Of a stretch of 61,846 nt of DNA, positions 26,768-35,110 are shown piece after piece. The stretch's first letter is position 1. Every line of letters starts with the position of its first letter. The notes beneath the pieces were generated by a model, which ran no database searches, had not been told where the DNA came from, and worked only from the letters and a program-made list of their open reading frames with translations. Origin of the DNA: Synergistaceae bacterium (GTDB lineage: Bacteria > Synergistota > Synergistia > Synergistales > Aminobacteriaceae); NCBI GenBank assembly GCA_031272035.1, contig JAISUO010000038.1:1-61846 (forward strand), read 5' to 3'. Both the position numbers and the translations under genes were made by a program.

Positions 26768-28912
26768 TCAGGCTTTTCCCGCCTGTTCTTTCCGATTTTC
26801 CTGATTTTCTTTGCTGTCTTTGTTCTCTTTGATTTCTTTGACTCTCCTGGTATGATACATGGATTGAAAAGCTCTGAGAAGAGCCTCTTTTATCCGGGTC
26901 AGCTCCCGAAACGTCAGATTCACGTCGTCGAGCTGCCCCTCCGCCTGCTTGAGGGCGATGACCCGTTCAATAACCTCCTGAATGTCAAGGATGGTCTGAA
27001 TTTTTTTGCCTTCCGCGCGCATGGCGGCCTCCGAGGAATCCAGCAGCATCAGAAGCGCCGTCTCCCGTGACTGGGGTTTGGGCCCCGGATACCGGAACTG
27101 GTCGATGTCCACATTTTCCCCCGCGGCTTTGGCCTTTCTGTAGAAGTAGGCGAGAGACGTGGTGCCGTGATGTTCCGAGATGAACTGTTTCACCTTTTTG
27201 GGCAGCCCGAACTCGGCGGCCATTTCCAGACCGTCCCGAACGTGGGCGATGATGGCCAGCGCCGAAAGCGTGGGAGACAGCGTATCGTGAATATTTTCGC
27301 CGCCCCTCTGGTTCTCCACGAAGAAGCGGGGGTGACGCATTTTTCCGATGTCGTGGTAATAGGCTCCCGTCTTCAGAAGATTTTCATTGATGTGCAGCTC
27401 CTCCGCCACAACCTCCGCCAGAGTCCCGATCATCAGACAATGATGATAGGTACCGGGGGCCTCCACCTGCAGTTTCCGGAGCAGAGGGCTGGAGGGATGA
27501 CTCAGCTCTCTCATTCTCAAAACGGAAAAAACCCCGATGTACCCCTCGATCATGGGCAGGAGAGAAATCGCCAGAAACGTCGTCGCCAGGTCAAACAGAA
27601 GAAACCGTCCGCACATGCGCCAGGTTTCTCCCAGAGGGCTCAGCCGGAGAGTTTCCACGGTGATGGGGTACCCCTGAAGCCACAGGATAGGCACCTTTGC
27701 CAGAGCCAGGAGAAGCGCCAGCAGGAAAACCCTGTACACGAGGTGTTCCCGGGATTCTATTTTGGACAGAGCGTAATATCCCGCCATGGGGGCCAGCAAA
27801 CTGGAGATCACCAGCAACAGGGTACTGTAAACGGACAATCCCGTAATCAGGAACACCCCCGAAGCCGCTCCGGCCATACAGACGTTGAAAGCCATCCGGC
27901 AGGGCATACAAAGATAAGCCATCATCACCGAGGCCAGAATGCCCGCTCCCGGGGTGTTGAGATGGGACGCCGCCGCCTCGCAGACCCACCCCAGGCCGAA
28001 CACGAAGACGATGCAGCCCCAGGAAGGTCTGTCGTAAATCACATCTCCGATGGAAATGTCCAGCCACATGGGCAGGATGAGCAGCAACAGAGCCACTACG
28101 ATCAGCTGGACCACCGGGAAGGCGTCTTCCGTATACCCCTGGAGCCTCAGCAGGATCGCGATCTGAGGCGTGATCATCTGCCCCCGCTCCACGATGACGC
28201 TCCCCACCTCCAGCCGGCGCTCCACGGGGGGCACCGCGCCTCCTACGACGTTTCGCACCATCGTCGTCAGCTGGGAGTCCACCCGGTAATGAAAATCGAG
28301 AATCGTCAGAATTACCTGGTAGAGAAGATTCTGCTCCTCGTCCGACAGTTCGAGTTTGTTGATTTCCGCCCAGAGCTCGGTGGAGTCCTGCCCCGGAACC
28401 GGCATGTCCGCGGAGGCCACCTTCTGAAAATACGTCCGTCCCGTCTGACCGGCGAAATCCAAAAGAATCTCCCGACGTTCCTCGGGAAGCCCACGCAGCG
28501 CCTCCAGCAGCTCCGGGGAAAACGAAGCGTCTTCCTTTTCCTTCTCTTTTTTATTGCCGCTTTTATTGCCGCCGAGAAGGGCGTTCCGGAATTCGTCCAG
28601 CCGTTCGTTCATGCGCTCAAGAACCCCTACGTCCCGAATCACAACCCCTGCCACGGCTTTTTCGGCCGCGCTCTTCAGCGTCCCCGTCATGCCCAGGTCG
28701 GTGTATTTCATCGGGGTGACGACGCTGTAGGTACGGGGAGAGAGTTTTCCCTCCGAAAAACTGTACCGCTCAGAAGCGTAGAGCCACTGCAGCGCCACAA
28801 CAGCTCCTCCCACCAGCAGCAGAAGAAGGACGGGGATGCCGTAGGCCCTGTAGAGTTTACGGATCACCCTCCGCTCCGGGGGACCGGATTTATGACCTGT
28901 GCCGCTGTTCAT
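26768..28912 (-). CDS. pgpH: Seven-transmembrane HD-domain protein, PgpH-type cyclic di-AMP phosphodiesterase
   Basis: About 714 residues from ATG 28912 (an ATG 33 nt upstream is possible). One N-terminal helix (GIPVLLLLLVGGAVVALQ) is followed by an extracytoplasmic 7TMR-HDED region of about 250 residues, then seven membrane helices, then a cytoplasmic HD domain with YHHCLMIGTLAEVV, the HD pair in AYYHDIGKM and ISEHHGTT. In Listeria and relatives PgpH hydrolyses cyclic di-AMP. The C-terminal tail after about residue 690 is low-complexity and charged (KEIKENKDSKENQENRK). The start overlaps the phoH stop by 23 nt. Function is by family; no diadenylate cyclase is in view. Confidence 0.9.
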   Translation of the reverse strand: MNSGTGHKSGPPERRVIRKLYRAYGIPVLLLLLVGGAVVALQWLYASERYSFSEGKLSPRTYSVVTPMKYTDLGMTGTLKSAAEKAVAGVVIRDVGVLERMNERLDEFRNALLGGNKSGNKKEKEKEDASFSPELLEALRGLPEERREILLDFAGQTGRTYFQKVASADMPVPGQDSTELWAEINKLELSDEEQNLLYQVILTILDFHYRVDSQLTTMVRNVVGGAVPPVERRLEVGSVIVERGQMITPQIAILLRLQGYTEDAFPVVQLIVVALLLLILPMWLDISIGDVIYDRPSWGCIVFVFGLGWVCEAAASHLNTPGAGILASVMMAYLCMPCRMAFNVCMAGAASGVFLITGLSVYSTLLLVISSLLAPMAGYYALSKIESREHLVYRVFLLALLLALAKVPILWLQGYPITVETLRLSPLGETWRMCGRFLLFDLATTFLAISLLPMIEGYIGVFSVLRMRELSHPSSPLLRKLQVEAPGTYHHCLMIGTLAEVVAEELHINENLLKTGAYYHDIGKMRHPRFFVENQRGGENIHDTLSPTLSALAIIAHVRDGLEMAAEFGLPKKVKQFISEHHGTTSLAYFYRKAKAAGENVDIDQFRYPGPKPQSRETALLMLLDSSEAAMRAEGKKIQTILDIQEVIERVIALKQAEGQLDDVNLTFRELTRIKEALLRAFQSMYHTRRVKEIKENKDSKENQENRKEQAGKA

Positions 28913-29882
28913 ATCGCTCGTAAGCCTGGACGACTTTCTGCACAATTTCGTGACGCACCACGTCCGCGTGAGTCAGGTCGAAAAAATCGATCCCCGGAAT
29001 GCCCTGCAGAATGGAGCGCACGCAGTTCAGCCCCGATTCCCTGCCCGAGGGAAGGTCGATCTGCGTCACGTCGCCCGTGACCACGGCCTTCGACCCGAAG
29101 CCGAGGCGGGTCAGAAACATCTTCATCTGTTCGGGAGTGGTGTTCTGAGCTTCATCCAGAATAATAAAACTCTCGTTCAGGGTGCGTCCCCGCATATAGG
29201 CCAAAGGAGCGATCTCAATGACTCCCTTGTCCACGTACCGGGCGAACCGCTCAGGGGAAAGAAGCTCGTAGAAGGCGTCGTACAGAGGACGGACGTAAGG
29301 CTCCACTTTCTCCCGAAGGTCCCCCGGAAGGAAGCCCAGGCTCTCCCCGGCCTCCACCGCGGGGCGCACGAGAATCACCCGGGTGACGTTTCCCGATTTC
29401 AGCATCGAAACCGCCTCGCAGACCGCCAGATAGGTTTTTCCCGTCCCCGCCGGTCCCACGGCAAAAAGGATGTCGTTTTCGCGAATGGCCTGCACGTAAG
29501 CACGCTGTCCCGCCGTTTTGGCCCTTATGGGTTTCCCCTTGGCAGTCGTACAGATGACATCCGAGTAAAGGCTTTCCAGGTGCAGTTCACCGCCTTCCGC
29601 CAGTGCGTCCATGGCGTGCCTCACATCCGTGGGATGCACGTCGTATCCCTTCCCGGCCACCGCGGAAAGCTGCCGCAGCAGATTGGAAACGATTTTCACC
29701 GGCTCTTCGTCGGGGCCGTTGATCTGAATGCGACACCCCCGCGCCACAAGATTCACGGGATAGCGCGCTTCGATGGCCTCCAGATTTTCATCGTTGGCCC
29801 CCGAGATACGCAGCATCGCGCCTTCTCCCGTTATTTCCACATTCTCCGACCAGGCGGCCGGCATGGTTTCTCCTGACGCCAT
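28890..29882 (-). CDS. phoH: PhoH-like ATPase
   Basis: 330 residues. N-terminal KH-like region to about residue 115, then the PhoH ATPase core: Walker A GPAGTGKTYLAV, then VILVRPAVEAGESLGFLPGDL, and Walker B FIILDEAQNTTPEQMKMFLTRLG. PhoH proteins (YbeZ in Escherichia coli) are RNA-associated ATPases that work with YbeY in ribosome maturation; the exact reaction is unsettled. The neighbours pgpH and ybeY support this. GAGGAAAGG lies just before the ATG, 16 nt after the carboxyltransferase gene. Confidence 0.95.
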   Translation of the reverse strand: MASGETMPAAWSENVEITGEGAMLRISGANDENLEAIEARYPVNLVARGCRIQINGPDEEPVKIVSNLLRQLSAVAGKGYDVHPTDVRHAMDALAEGGELHLESLYSDVICTTAKGKPIRAKTAGQRAYVQAIRENDILFAVGPAGTGKTYLAVCEAVSMLKSGNVTRVILVRPAVEAGESLGFLPGDLREKVEPYVRPLYDAFYELLSPERFARYVDKGVIEIAPLAYMRGRTLNESFIILDEAQNTTPEQMKMFLTRLGFGSKAVVTGDVTQIDLPSGRESGLNCVRSILQGIPGIDFFDLTHADVVRHEIVQKVVQAYERYEQRHRS

Positions 29883-29898
29883 TCGTTTCCTTTCCTCG

Positions 29899-31413
29899 CT
29901 ATACGGGGTACGCGGCGTCGTCGACCAGCTCGTTCAGACCCACATCCCTTTTCGTGGCGCGCGCGTATTTTTTGGGAAGGAAATCCTTGGCCACCTGCGG
30001 GAACATCAGCCAGGAAAGCGCGTCCTCCGGCTGCAACGACCAGGCCGCGGCGTCTTTCTCGGCCTCCGCCATTTCAGGAGGGATTTTTTCGCCGGGACGG
30101 CAGGTGATGGGGGTCTCGTCCCCTATGGCCAGTTTCTGCACCTCCGGATCCAAAGGCGCCGGGGCGGTGCCGTAATAGCCAAGGAAATACTGCTTCACTT
30201 CCTTGGAAATGAGCTTCCACCGCTCTCCCGACAGAACGTTTCGCGCGGCCTGAGTGCCCACGATCTGACTGGTGGGCGTCACCAGAGGAGGATAACCCAT
30301 GGCCTTCCGCACGACCGGAACCTCTCTCAAAACATCGTCCAGCTTGTCCAGGGCGTTCACTTCCTTGAGCTGGTTGGCCAGGTTGGAGTACATGCCTCCA
30401 GGGATCTGATACCGGAGAATATTGATATTGACGCCTCCAATGTCCGTGATCAGGCTGCTGTACTTCTCCCGAATTTTCTTGAAATATTCCGCCACGGGGA
30501 CGAGGTTTTCCAGGCTGATTCCCGTATCCAGCGGGCCTCCCGCCAGGGACGCCACCAGAGACTCCGTGGGGGGCTGGCTGGTTCCCATGGAAAGCGGGGA
30601 AATCGCCGTATCCACAATGGAAGCCCCCGCCTCCAGGCCGGCGTAATAGGCCATGGACGCCATGCCGCTGGTGTAATGGGAGTGAAGCTGAATGGGCACG
30701 TCGGTCTTCGCCTTGATCGCCTTTACGAGGCTGACGCAGTCCACGGGGTTCAGAAGGCCCGCCATGTCCTTTATGGCGATGGAGTCGGCCCCCATTTGGG
30801 TCATATCGAAGGCCATCTTCGCGAAGGCGTCCAGGGTGTGGACCGGAGACAGGGTGTAGGAAATGCACATCTGCAGGTGCGCCCCTTCCTTTTTCACCTG
30901 ATCCGCCGCGATTTCCACGTTGCGCAGGTCGTTCAGCGCGTCAAAAATGCGGATGATGTCCATACCGTTGCCCACGGTCCGTTTCACGAACTCCCGAACC
31001 GCGTCGTCCGCGTAATGGCGGTATCCCACCAGGTTCTGTCCCCGCAGGAGCATCTGGAGCTTCGTTTTTTTGATGCGCTTCCGGATAGCCCTCAGCCTCT
31101 CCCAGGGGTCTTCGTCCAGAAAGCGCATACAGGTGTCGAAGGTCGCCCCTCCCCACATTTCCAGGGAGTGATAGCCCACCTCGTCCATCGTTTCGAGTAT
31201 CGGAATCATGTCGTCCGTGCGCATTCGCGTGGCGAAAAGCGACTGATGGGCGTCGCGAAGGGCCGTTTCCATGATCATCGCTCTGCGCTGCGGCTGCTTT
31301 TCCTGCTTCTCCTGTTTTTCCCCGCGAGGCTCGCCCGAAGTCGCGCCTTCCGCTTTTTTCTCCACCGTTTCTCCGGAATTATACGCTTTCCCGTTCTTTT
31401 TCTCCTGTGCCAT
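29899..31413 (-). CDS. Pyruvate/oxaloacetate carboxyltransferase subunit without biotin domain
   Basis: About 504 residues. ATG 31413 is 7 nt after AGGAGG; ATG 31416 is also possible. The N-terminal 45 residues are a charged linker, then the HMGL-like TIM barrel: ETALRDAHQSLFATRM with the metal-binding Asp, LEMWGGATFDTCMRFL, SIAIKDMAGLL with the Lys that is carboxylated, and QLHSHYTSGMA with metal-binding His residues. It matches OadA/PycB subunits that transfer carboxyl groups between biotin and pyruvate. The chain ends without the MKM biotin-attachment domain usually fused to OadA, so a separate biotin carrier protein must serve it. None is visible here. The gene sits between mazG and phoH, an unusual place. 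Confidence 0.88.
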   Translation of the reverse strand: MAQEKKNGKAYNSGETVEKKAEGATSGEPRGEKQEKQEKQPQRRAMIMETALRDAHQSLFATRMRTDDMIPILETMDEVGYHSLEMWGGATFDTCMRFLDEDPWERLRAIRKRIKKTKLQMLLRGQNLVGYRHYADDAVREFVKRTVGNGMDIIRIFDALNDLRNVEIAADQVKKEGAHLQMCISYTLSPVHTLDAFAKMAFDMTQMGADSIAIKDMAGLLNPVDCVSLVKAIKAKTDVPIQLHSHYTSGMASMAYYAGLEAGASIVDTAISPLSMGTSQPPTESLVASLAGGPLDTGISLENLVPVAEYFKKIREKYSSLITDIGGVNINILRYQIPGGMYSNLANQLKEVNALDKLDDVLREVPVVRKAMGYPPLVTPTSQIVGTQAARNVLSGERWKLISKEVKQYFLGYYGTAPAPLDPEVQKLAIGDETPITCRPGEKIPPEMAEAEKDAAAWSLQPEDALSWLMFPQVAKDFLPKKYARATKRDVGLNELVDDAAYPV

Positions 31414-31477
31414 CATTGCCCCTCCTCAAAAGAATCCCTGCAGGACTCTCTTCATATCCATTTTTATATTCGTGACC

Positions 31478-31501
31478 TCAGACTTCAGCTTCAGACTTCA
31501 G
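31478..31501. repeat. Tandem 11-bp repeat at the mazG stop codon
   Basis: TCAGACTTCAG at 31478-31488 and 31491-31501, period 13. The second copy includes the mazG stop. Confidence 0.8.
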
Positions 31502-32402
31502 AGCTCGCTTCGTTTTTCTTCGCCCGCCTCCAGAGTTCGTCCAGTTCCTCCGGGGAGCACTCGTTCAGCCGAAGGCCCCGGGCCTCCGCCTCGCCTTCCA
31601 CCTTCCGCAGGCGGGAGGCGAATTTTCCGCAGGCCCGGGAAAGCGCCGCATCCGGATTGACCTTCACGTGCCGGGCCAGGTTCACCGTCATGAACAGCAG
31701 ATCTCCCAGTTCATCCTCCACCCCGTCCGCATCGCCGGAGGCAAGGGCTTCCCGAAGCTCCTGAATCTCTTCCTCCAGCTTCGCGAAAAGCGGCGACGTA
31801 TCCTCACCCTGCCAGTCGAAGCCCACATGGGCCGCCTTTCCCTGCATACGGTACGCCTTCACCAGAGGCGGCAGTCCTTTGGGCACTCCGGCCAGAAGCG
31901 ACGTTTCCTGCTTTTTCTCCCGTCGTTCCTCCTGTTTTATCTGCTCCCAGTTGCGCATGACGTCGTCGCTGTTCTCCACCGCGACATCCCTGAAAACATG
32001 AGGATGCCGCCGTACCAGCTTGTCGCACACCGTACGGACCACGTCTTCGATACCGAACGCCTTTTCTTCCTTCGCCAGAGAAGCGGCAAAAACGATTTGC
32101 AGCAGGAGGTCGCCGGATTCCTCCCGCACGTTGTTCATGTCCCGCTCGGTAATGGCCTCCGCCAGTTCATAGGCCTCTTCCACGATATAGGCGCGCAGGT
32201 CCTCCAGCTTCTGTTCTCTGTCCCAGGGGCATCCCTCCGGACTCCTCAGGAGCTCTGTAATGGAGACAAGCTCGTCGAAAAAATGACGCTCCCTTCGATC
32301 CGTACCGTTTTTTCCGTCGTACAGTTCACCGCTCACTTTGCCGCCCCTGTCGCAGTCCGCCGTCGATCCCACAATAAATATCCGCACCTCCGCGCCGTTC
32401 AT
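31491..32402 (-). CDS. mazG: Nucleoside triphosphate pyrophosphohydrolase MazG
   Basis: 303 residues from ATG 32402. The family start is normally close to the first MazG domain, so GTG 32336, behind AGGGG, may be the real one. MazG hydrolyses non-canonical and regulatory NTPs to NMP and pyrophosphate. The first domain has LLRSPEGCPWDREQKLEDLRAYIVEEAYELAEAI with the EExxE metal site, and the second has GVPKGLPPLVKAYRMQGKAAHVGFDW and EIQELREAL...EDELGDLLF. It has both domains of the full-length enzyme. A TGTATAAT extended -10 lies upstream. Confidence 0.95.
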   Translation of the reverse strand: MNGAEVRIFIVGSTADCDRGGKVSGELYDGKNGTDRRERHFFDELVSITELLRSPEGCPWDREQKLEDLRAYIVEEAYELAEAITERDMNNVREESGDLLLQIVFAASLAKEEKAFGIEDVVRTVCDKLVRRHPHVFRDVAVENSDDVMRNWEQIKQEERREKKQETSLLAGVPKGLPPLVKAYRMQGKAAHVGFDWQGEDTSPLFAKLEEEIQELREALASGDADGVEDELGDLLFMTVNLARHVKVNPDAALSRACGKFASRLRKVEGEAEARGLRLNECSPEELDELWRRAKKNEASSEV

Positions 32403-32423
32403 GCAGACCCATTTTCTGCAGCC

Positions 32424-32453
32424 GCTTTTTTCTCATTGCTTTTTTCTCATTGC
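32424..32453. repeat. Tandem 16-bp repeat (14-bp period) upstream of mazG
   Basis: GCTTTTTTCTCATTGC at 32424-32439 and 32438-32453, overlapping by two bases. Confidence 0.85.
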
Positions 32454-32471
32454 CATCGCATTTTCCATTTA

Positions 32472-32479
32472 ATTATACA
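32472..32479 (-). promoter_or_regulatory. Possible mazG promoter (extended -10)
   Basis: TGTATAAT on the minus strand 70 nt before the mazG start. No good -35 is at the right distance, but a TTGACA stands farther upstream at 32521-32516. The 250-bp spacer also holds TATAAT at 32601-32606 on the plus strand, 47 nt before the amidohydrolase start. Confidence 0.4.
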
Positions 32480-32652
32480 GGGCTTTTCTCCCCACCGTAC
32501 AGCAAAAAATATGTTTGTCAATAATAGCACAAAACCGACGACAAGCCGGAGTCCGCGGGGAAAATTCGTTTCCGGTCTCCGTGAGCGGCATAACCTGCGT
32601 TATAATCACTTCGACAGCGACACCATGACCGCGACAGAGGAGGCGGAAGAGC

Positions 32653-34269
32653 ATGTACAGCAAGACCGTGCTTGTAAACGGACGGATTCACACCCCCCAG
32701 GGGACGGCGGAGGCCCTTTTGATCGAGGGAGGGATGATTTCCAGGACAGGAGGGATCTCCGACATTCTCCCACAAAGGGAGGCCGCGTTTGTAGACCTGA
32801 AAGGACGCGCCGTTTTCCCGGGCTTTGCGGACTCGCACATGCACTTCATGAGCTGGATGCAGTCCCAGGAAACGCTGAAACTCGGCGACTGCAGGTCCAT
32901 TCAGCATTTTTGCGCAGCCCTGGCGGCCTACGTGGAAGAACGGCCCCTGCCCGAGAACGAGTGGTATCGGGGACGGGGCTGGAACCACGCCCGCATGGCC
33001 GACGGCCGTCTGCCCAACCGCCACGATATCGACGGCATCGTTCCCCGCAACCCGGTACTGCTGACCCGCGTGTGCGGACATGTCGCCCTCCTGAACACGG
33101 CGGCCCTCAACGTCCTCGGCGTTACGAGAAACACCCGGGTCGAGGGAGGCTCCTTCGAAACGGATTCCAGCGGGGAGCTCTCCGGCATCGTCACGGAAGG
33201 GGCGATTTCCTGGGTCCAGGCTCGTATGCCCAAACTGCGCGACGACGACGCCTTTCGTCTTCTCGACGAATACAGCCCTCTGGCCGCCAGCTTTGGCCTG
33301 ACTCAGCTGAACACCGACGACATGGGAGCTTTCGACCACGATTTCCGCCGGCTCATCGCCTTTTACACCGGCGCGGAACACGAAGGCCGTCTGCTCTTTC
33401 GCGTGCGTCAGCAGTTTTTGCTGCCCGAACCGGAGGATTTACTGGCCTTTCTTGCGGAGGGACTGCGCACAGGGGACGGAACGCCTCTGTATCAGATCGG
33501 TCCGGTGAAACTTCTGACCGACGGTTCCCTGGGGGGACGCACCGCCTTTTTGCGCAGGGATTACGAGGACACTCCCGGAAAACGGGGAATGCCCCTTTAC
33601 GACCCCCACAAACTGAACGAAATGGTCCGGATCGCTCACTCCTCGGGGATGCAGGTGGCCGCTCACGCCATCGGAGACGGCGCCCTTGATATGTGCCTCG
33701 ACGCCTTCGAAGCGGCTCAGGCGGCCTACCCCAACACCACCCGCCACATCGTCATTCACGCCCAGGTCGCCGACGACCGCCAGCTGGATCGAATGAAAAA
33801 CCTCCACGTGGGAGCGGCCGTTCAGCCCTGCTTCGTACCCTCCGACCGGGAAATGGCCATCGCCGGCCTGGGCGAGGAGAAGGCCATGGCCAGTTATCGA
33901 TGGAAGTCCATGATGAGAAGGGGTATCGTCCTGTCGGGGGGCTCGGATGCCCCCGTGGAGGACCTGCGGCCCCTGACCGGCATTCACGCGGCGATCACGC
34001 GTCAGGACCCGGACGGCGAACCCGAAGGAGGCTGGGTTCCCGACGAAAGGCTGTCCGTGGCGGAGGCCGTCGCCCTTTACACCTGGGGCGGAGCCTGGCA
34101 CGGAGGCAACGAAAGACGGCGGGGGGAGCTCCGGGAAGGTCAGGACGCCGACCTCGTGGTCCTGGACGAGGATCCCTTTTTGGTCAGTCCCGCCGATATT
34201 CGGGATATTACGGTGGCCATGACCATGTGCAGCGGACGGATCACCTGGAGAAGCCCCTCCTTCGAGTGA
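32653..34269 (+). CDS. Amidohydrolase, YtcJ-like
   Basis: 538 residues. GGAGG lies 9-13 nt before ATG. It has a small N-terminal beta domain (TVLVNGRIHTPQGTAEALLIEGGMI), then the metal-dependent hydrolase barrel: FPGFADSHMHF with the paired His ligands, KLLTDGSLGGRTAF, QVAAHAIGDGALDMCLDAF, HIVIHAQVADD, and VLSGGSDAPVEDLRPL with the catalytic Asp. The C-terminal strand returns to the beta domain (GELREGQDADLVVLDEDPF). YtcJ relatives hydrolyse N-acyl or formyl amides, but the substrate of most is unknown. It stands alone, divergent from mazG, with its own terminator. Confidence 0.9.
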   Translation: MYSKTVLVNGRIHTPQGTAEALLIEGGMISRTGGISDILPQREAAFVDLKGRAVFPGFADSHMHFMSWMQSQETLKLGDCRSIQHFCAALAAYVEERPLPENEWYRGRGWNHARMADGRLPNRHDIDGIVPRNPVLLTRVCGHVALLNTAALNVLGVTRNTRVEGGSFETDSSGELSGIVTEGAISWVQARMPKLRDDDAFRLLDEYSPLAASFGLTQLNTDDMGAFDHDFRRLIAFYTGAEHEGRLLFRVRQQFLLPEPEDLLAFLAEGLRTGDGTPLYQIGPVKLLTDGSLGGRTAFLRRDYEDTPGKRGMPLYDPHKLNEMVRIAHSSGMQVAAHAIGDGALDMCLDAFEAAQAAYPNTTRHIVIHAQVADDRQLDRMKNLHVGAAVQPCFVPSDREMAIAGLGEEKAMASYRWKSMMRRGIVLSGGSDAPVEDLRPLTGIHAAITRQDPDGEPEGGWVPDERLSVAEAVALYTWGGAWHGGNERRRGELREGQDADLVVLDEDPFLVSPADIRDITVAMTMCSGRITWRSPSFE

Positions 34270-34288
34270 TACGGACAGGAGAAACAAC

Positions 34289-34326
34289 AAACCCGGCGGG
34301 CCCGAAATTCCGGACTGCCGGGTTTT
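34289..34326 (+). terminator. Rho-independent terminator after the amidohydrolase
   Basis: AAACCCGGC / GCCGGGTTT, 9-bp stem and 19-nt loop, ending TTTTA. It lies between convergent genes and may also slow transcription from rpsD. Confidence 0.85.
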
Positions 34327-34390
34327 ATAAAAGTTTTCAGGAGAGGGCGGGGAAGAAAGCAGAGAAGAAGAAAAAGGAAGCAGGGGCGCT

Positions 34391-34987
34391 CTACTTGGAA
34401 TAGAGCTCAACCGCCAGGATTTCGTTGACCTCAATGGGAAGCTCGCTGCGCTGAGGTTCGCGAATCAGCTTGCCGCTGAACTGGTCCTTATTCTTCTCCA
34501 GATAGGGGACGCTGAAGGAAACCAGCCCCTGGAAGTTGTCCTGCAGCACCTGATTGGTGCGGGATTTTTCCTTCAGGGAAATCACCTGGCTGACCTTCAC
34601 CCCGTAGGAGGGAATGTCCACCTTGGCCCCGTTGACCAAAATATGTCCGTGGGTGACGAGCTGACGGGCCTGACGAATCGATCGGGCAAAACCGATGCGA
34701 TAAACCAGGTTGTCCAGACGGCACTCCAACGCCTTCAGCAGAGCGACGCCGGTCATTTCGGAGCTCTTTTTGGAAATCTCGAAATAACGGGCAAACTGAC
34801 GCTCCAGAATGCCATAATAGGCCTTGATCTTCTGCTTTTCCAAAAGCTGCTGACCGTACTCCGAAACTTTCTGTCCGCTCCGAACGGGTTTTTTGGTGTC
34901 CGTCCGCTTCAGAGCCTTGGGGTGACCGCAGACATTCACTCCCAGATGACGGGAAAGTTTAAAACGTGGTTCTCTCCGCGTTGCCAT
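34391..34987 (-). CDS. rpsD: 30S ribosomal protein S4
   Basis: 198 residues. S4 binds 16S rRNA first during 30S assembly and helps decoding accuracy. The S4 domain is recognisable ([37 protein letters not shown]), as is the N-terminal half (RFKLSRHLG...[34 protein letters not shown]). It carries one Cys (NVCGHPKAL) rather than the four-Cys zinc knuckle, so it is the zinc-free form. Here it stands alone, outside the S13-S11-S4-alpha operon, as in several Clostridia. It has its own strong promoter. Confidence 0.97.
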   Translation of the reverse strand: MATRREPRFKLSRHLGVNVCGHPKALKRTDTKKPVRSGQKVSEYGQQLLEKQKIKAYYGILERQFARYFEISKKSSEMTGVALLKALECRLDNLVYRIGFARSIRQARQLVTHGHILVNGAKVDIPSYGVKVSQVISLKEKSRTNQVLQDNFQGLVSFSVPYLEKNKDQFSGKLIREPQRSELPIEVNEILAVELYSK

Positions 34988-35054
34988 AAGAACGCTCCTT
35001 TACCATAAAAAATTTTACCGGGCGCCTTTACTCGCCCAGCTTACAATCTATCGA

Positions 35055-35083
35055 ATTGTACCATTGTTGCGAAGGGGTGTAAA
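35055..35083 (-). promoter_or_regulatory. rpsD promoter
   Basis: TTTACA (35083-35078), 17-nt spacer, TACAAT (35060-35055) on the minus strand, about 68 nt before the start codon. The leader contains a short GGGCG / CGCCC hairpin (about 35014-35036) followed by a T-rich stretch, which could serve S4 autoregulation, or termination of htrA. Confidence 0.65.
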
Positions 35084-35110
35084 CCATCCTTTTTTTATCC
35101 GTCTTTTTTT

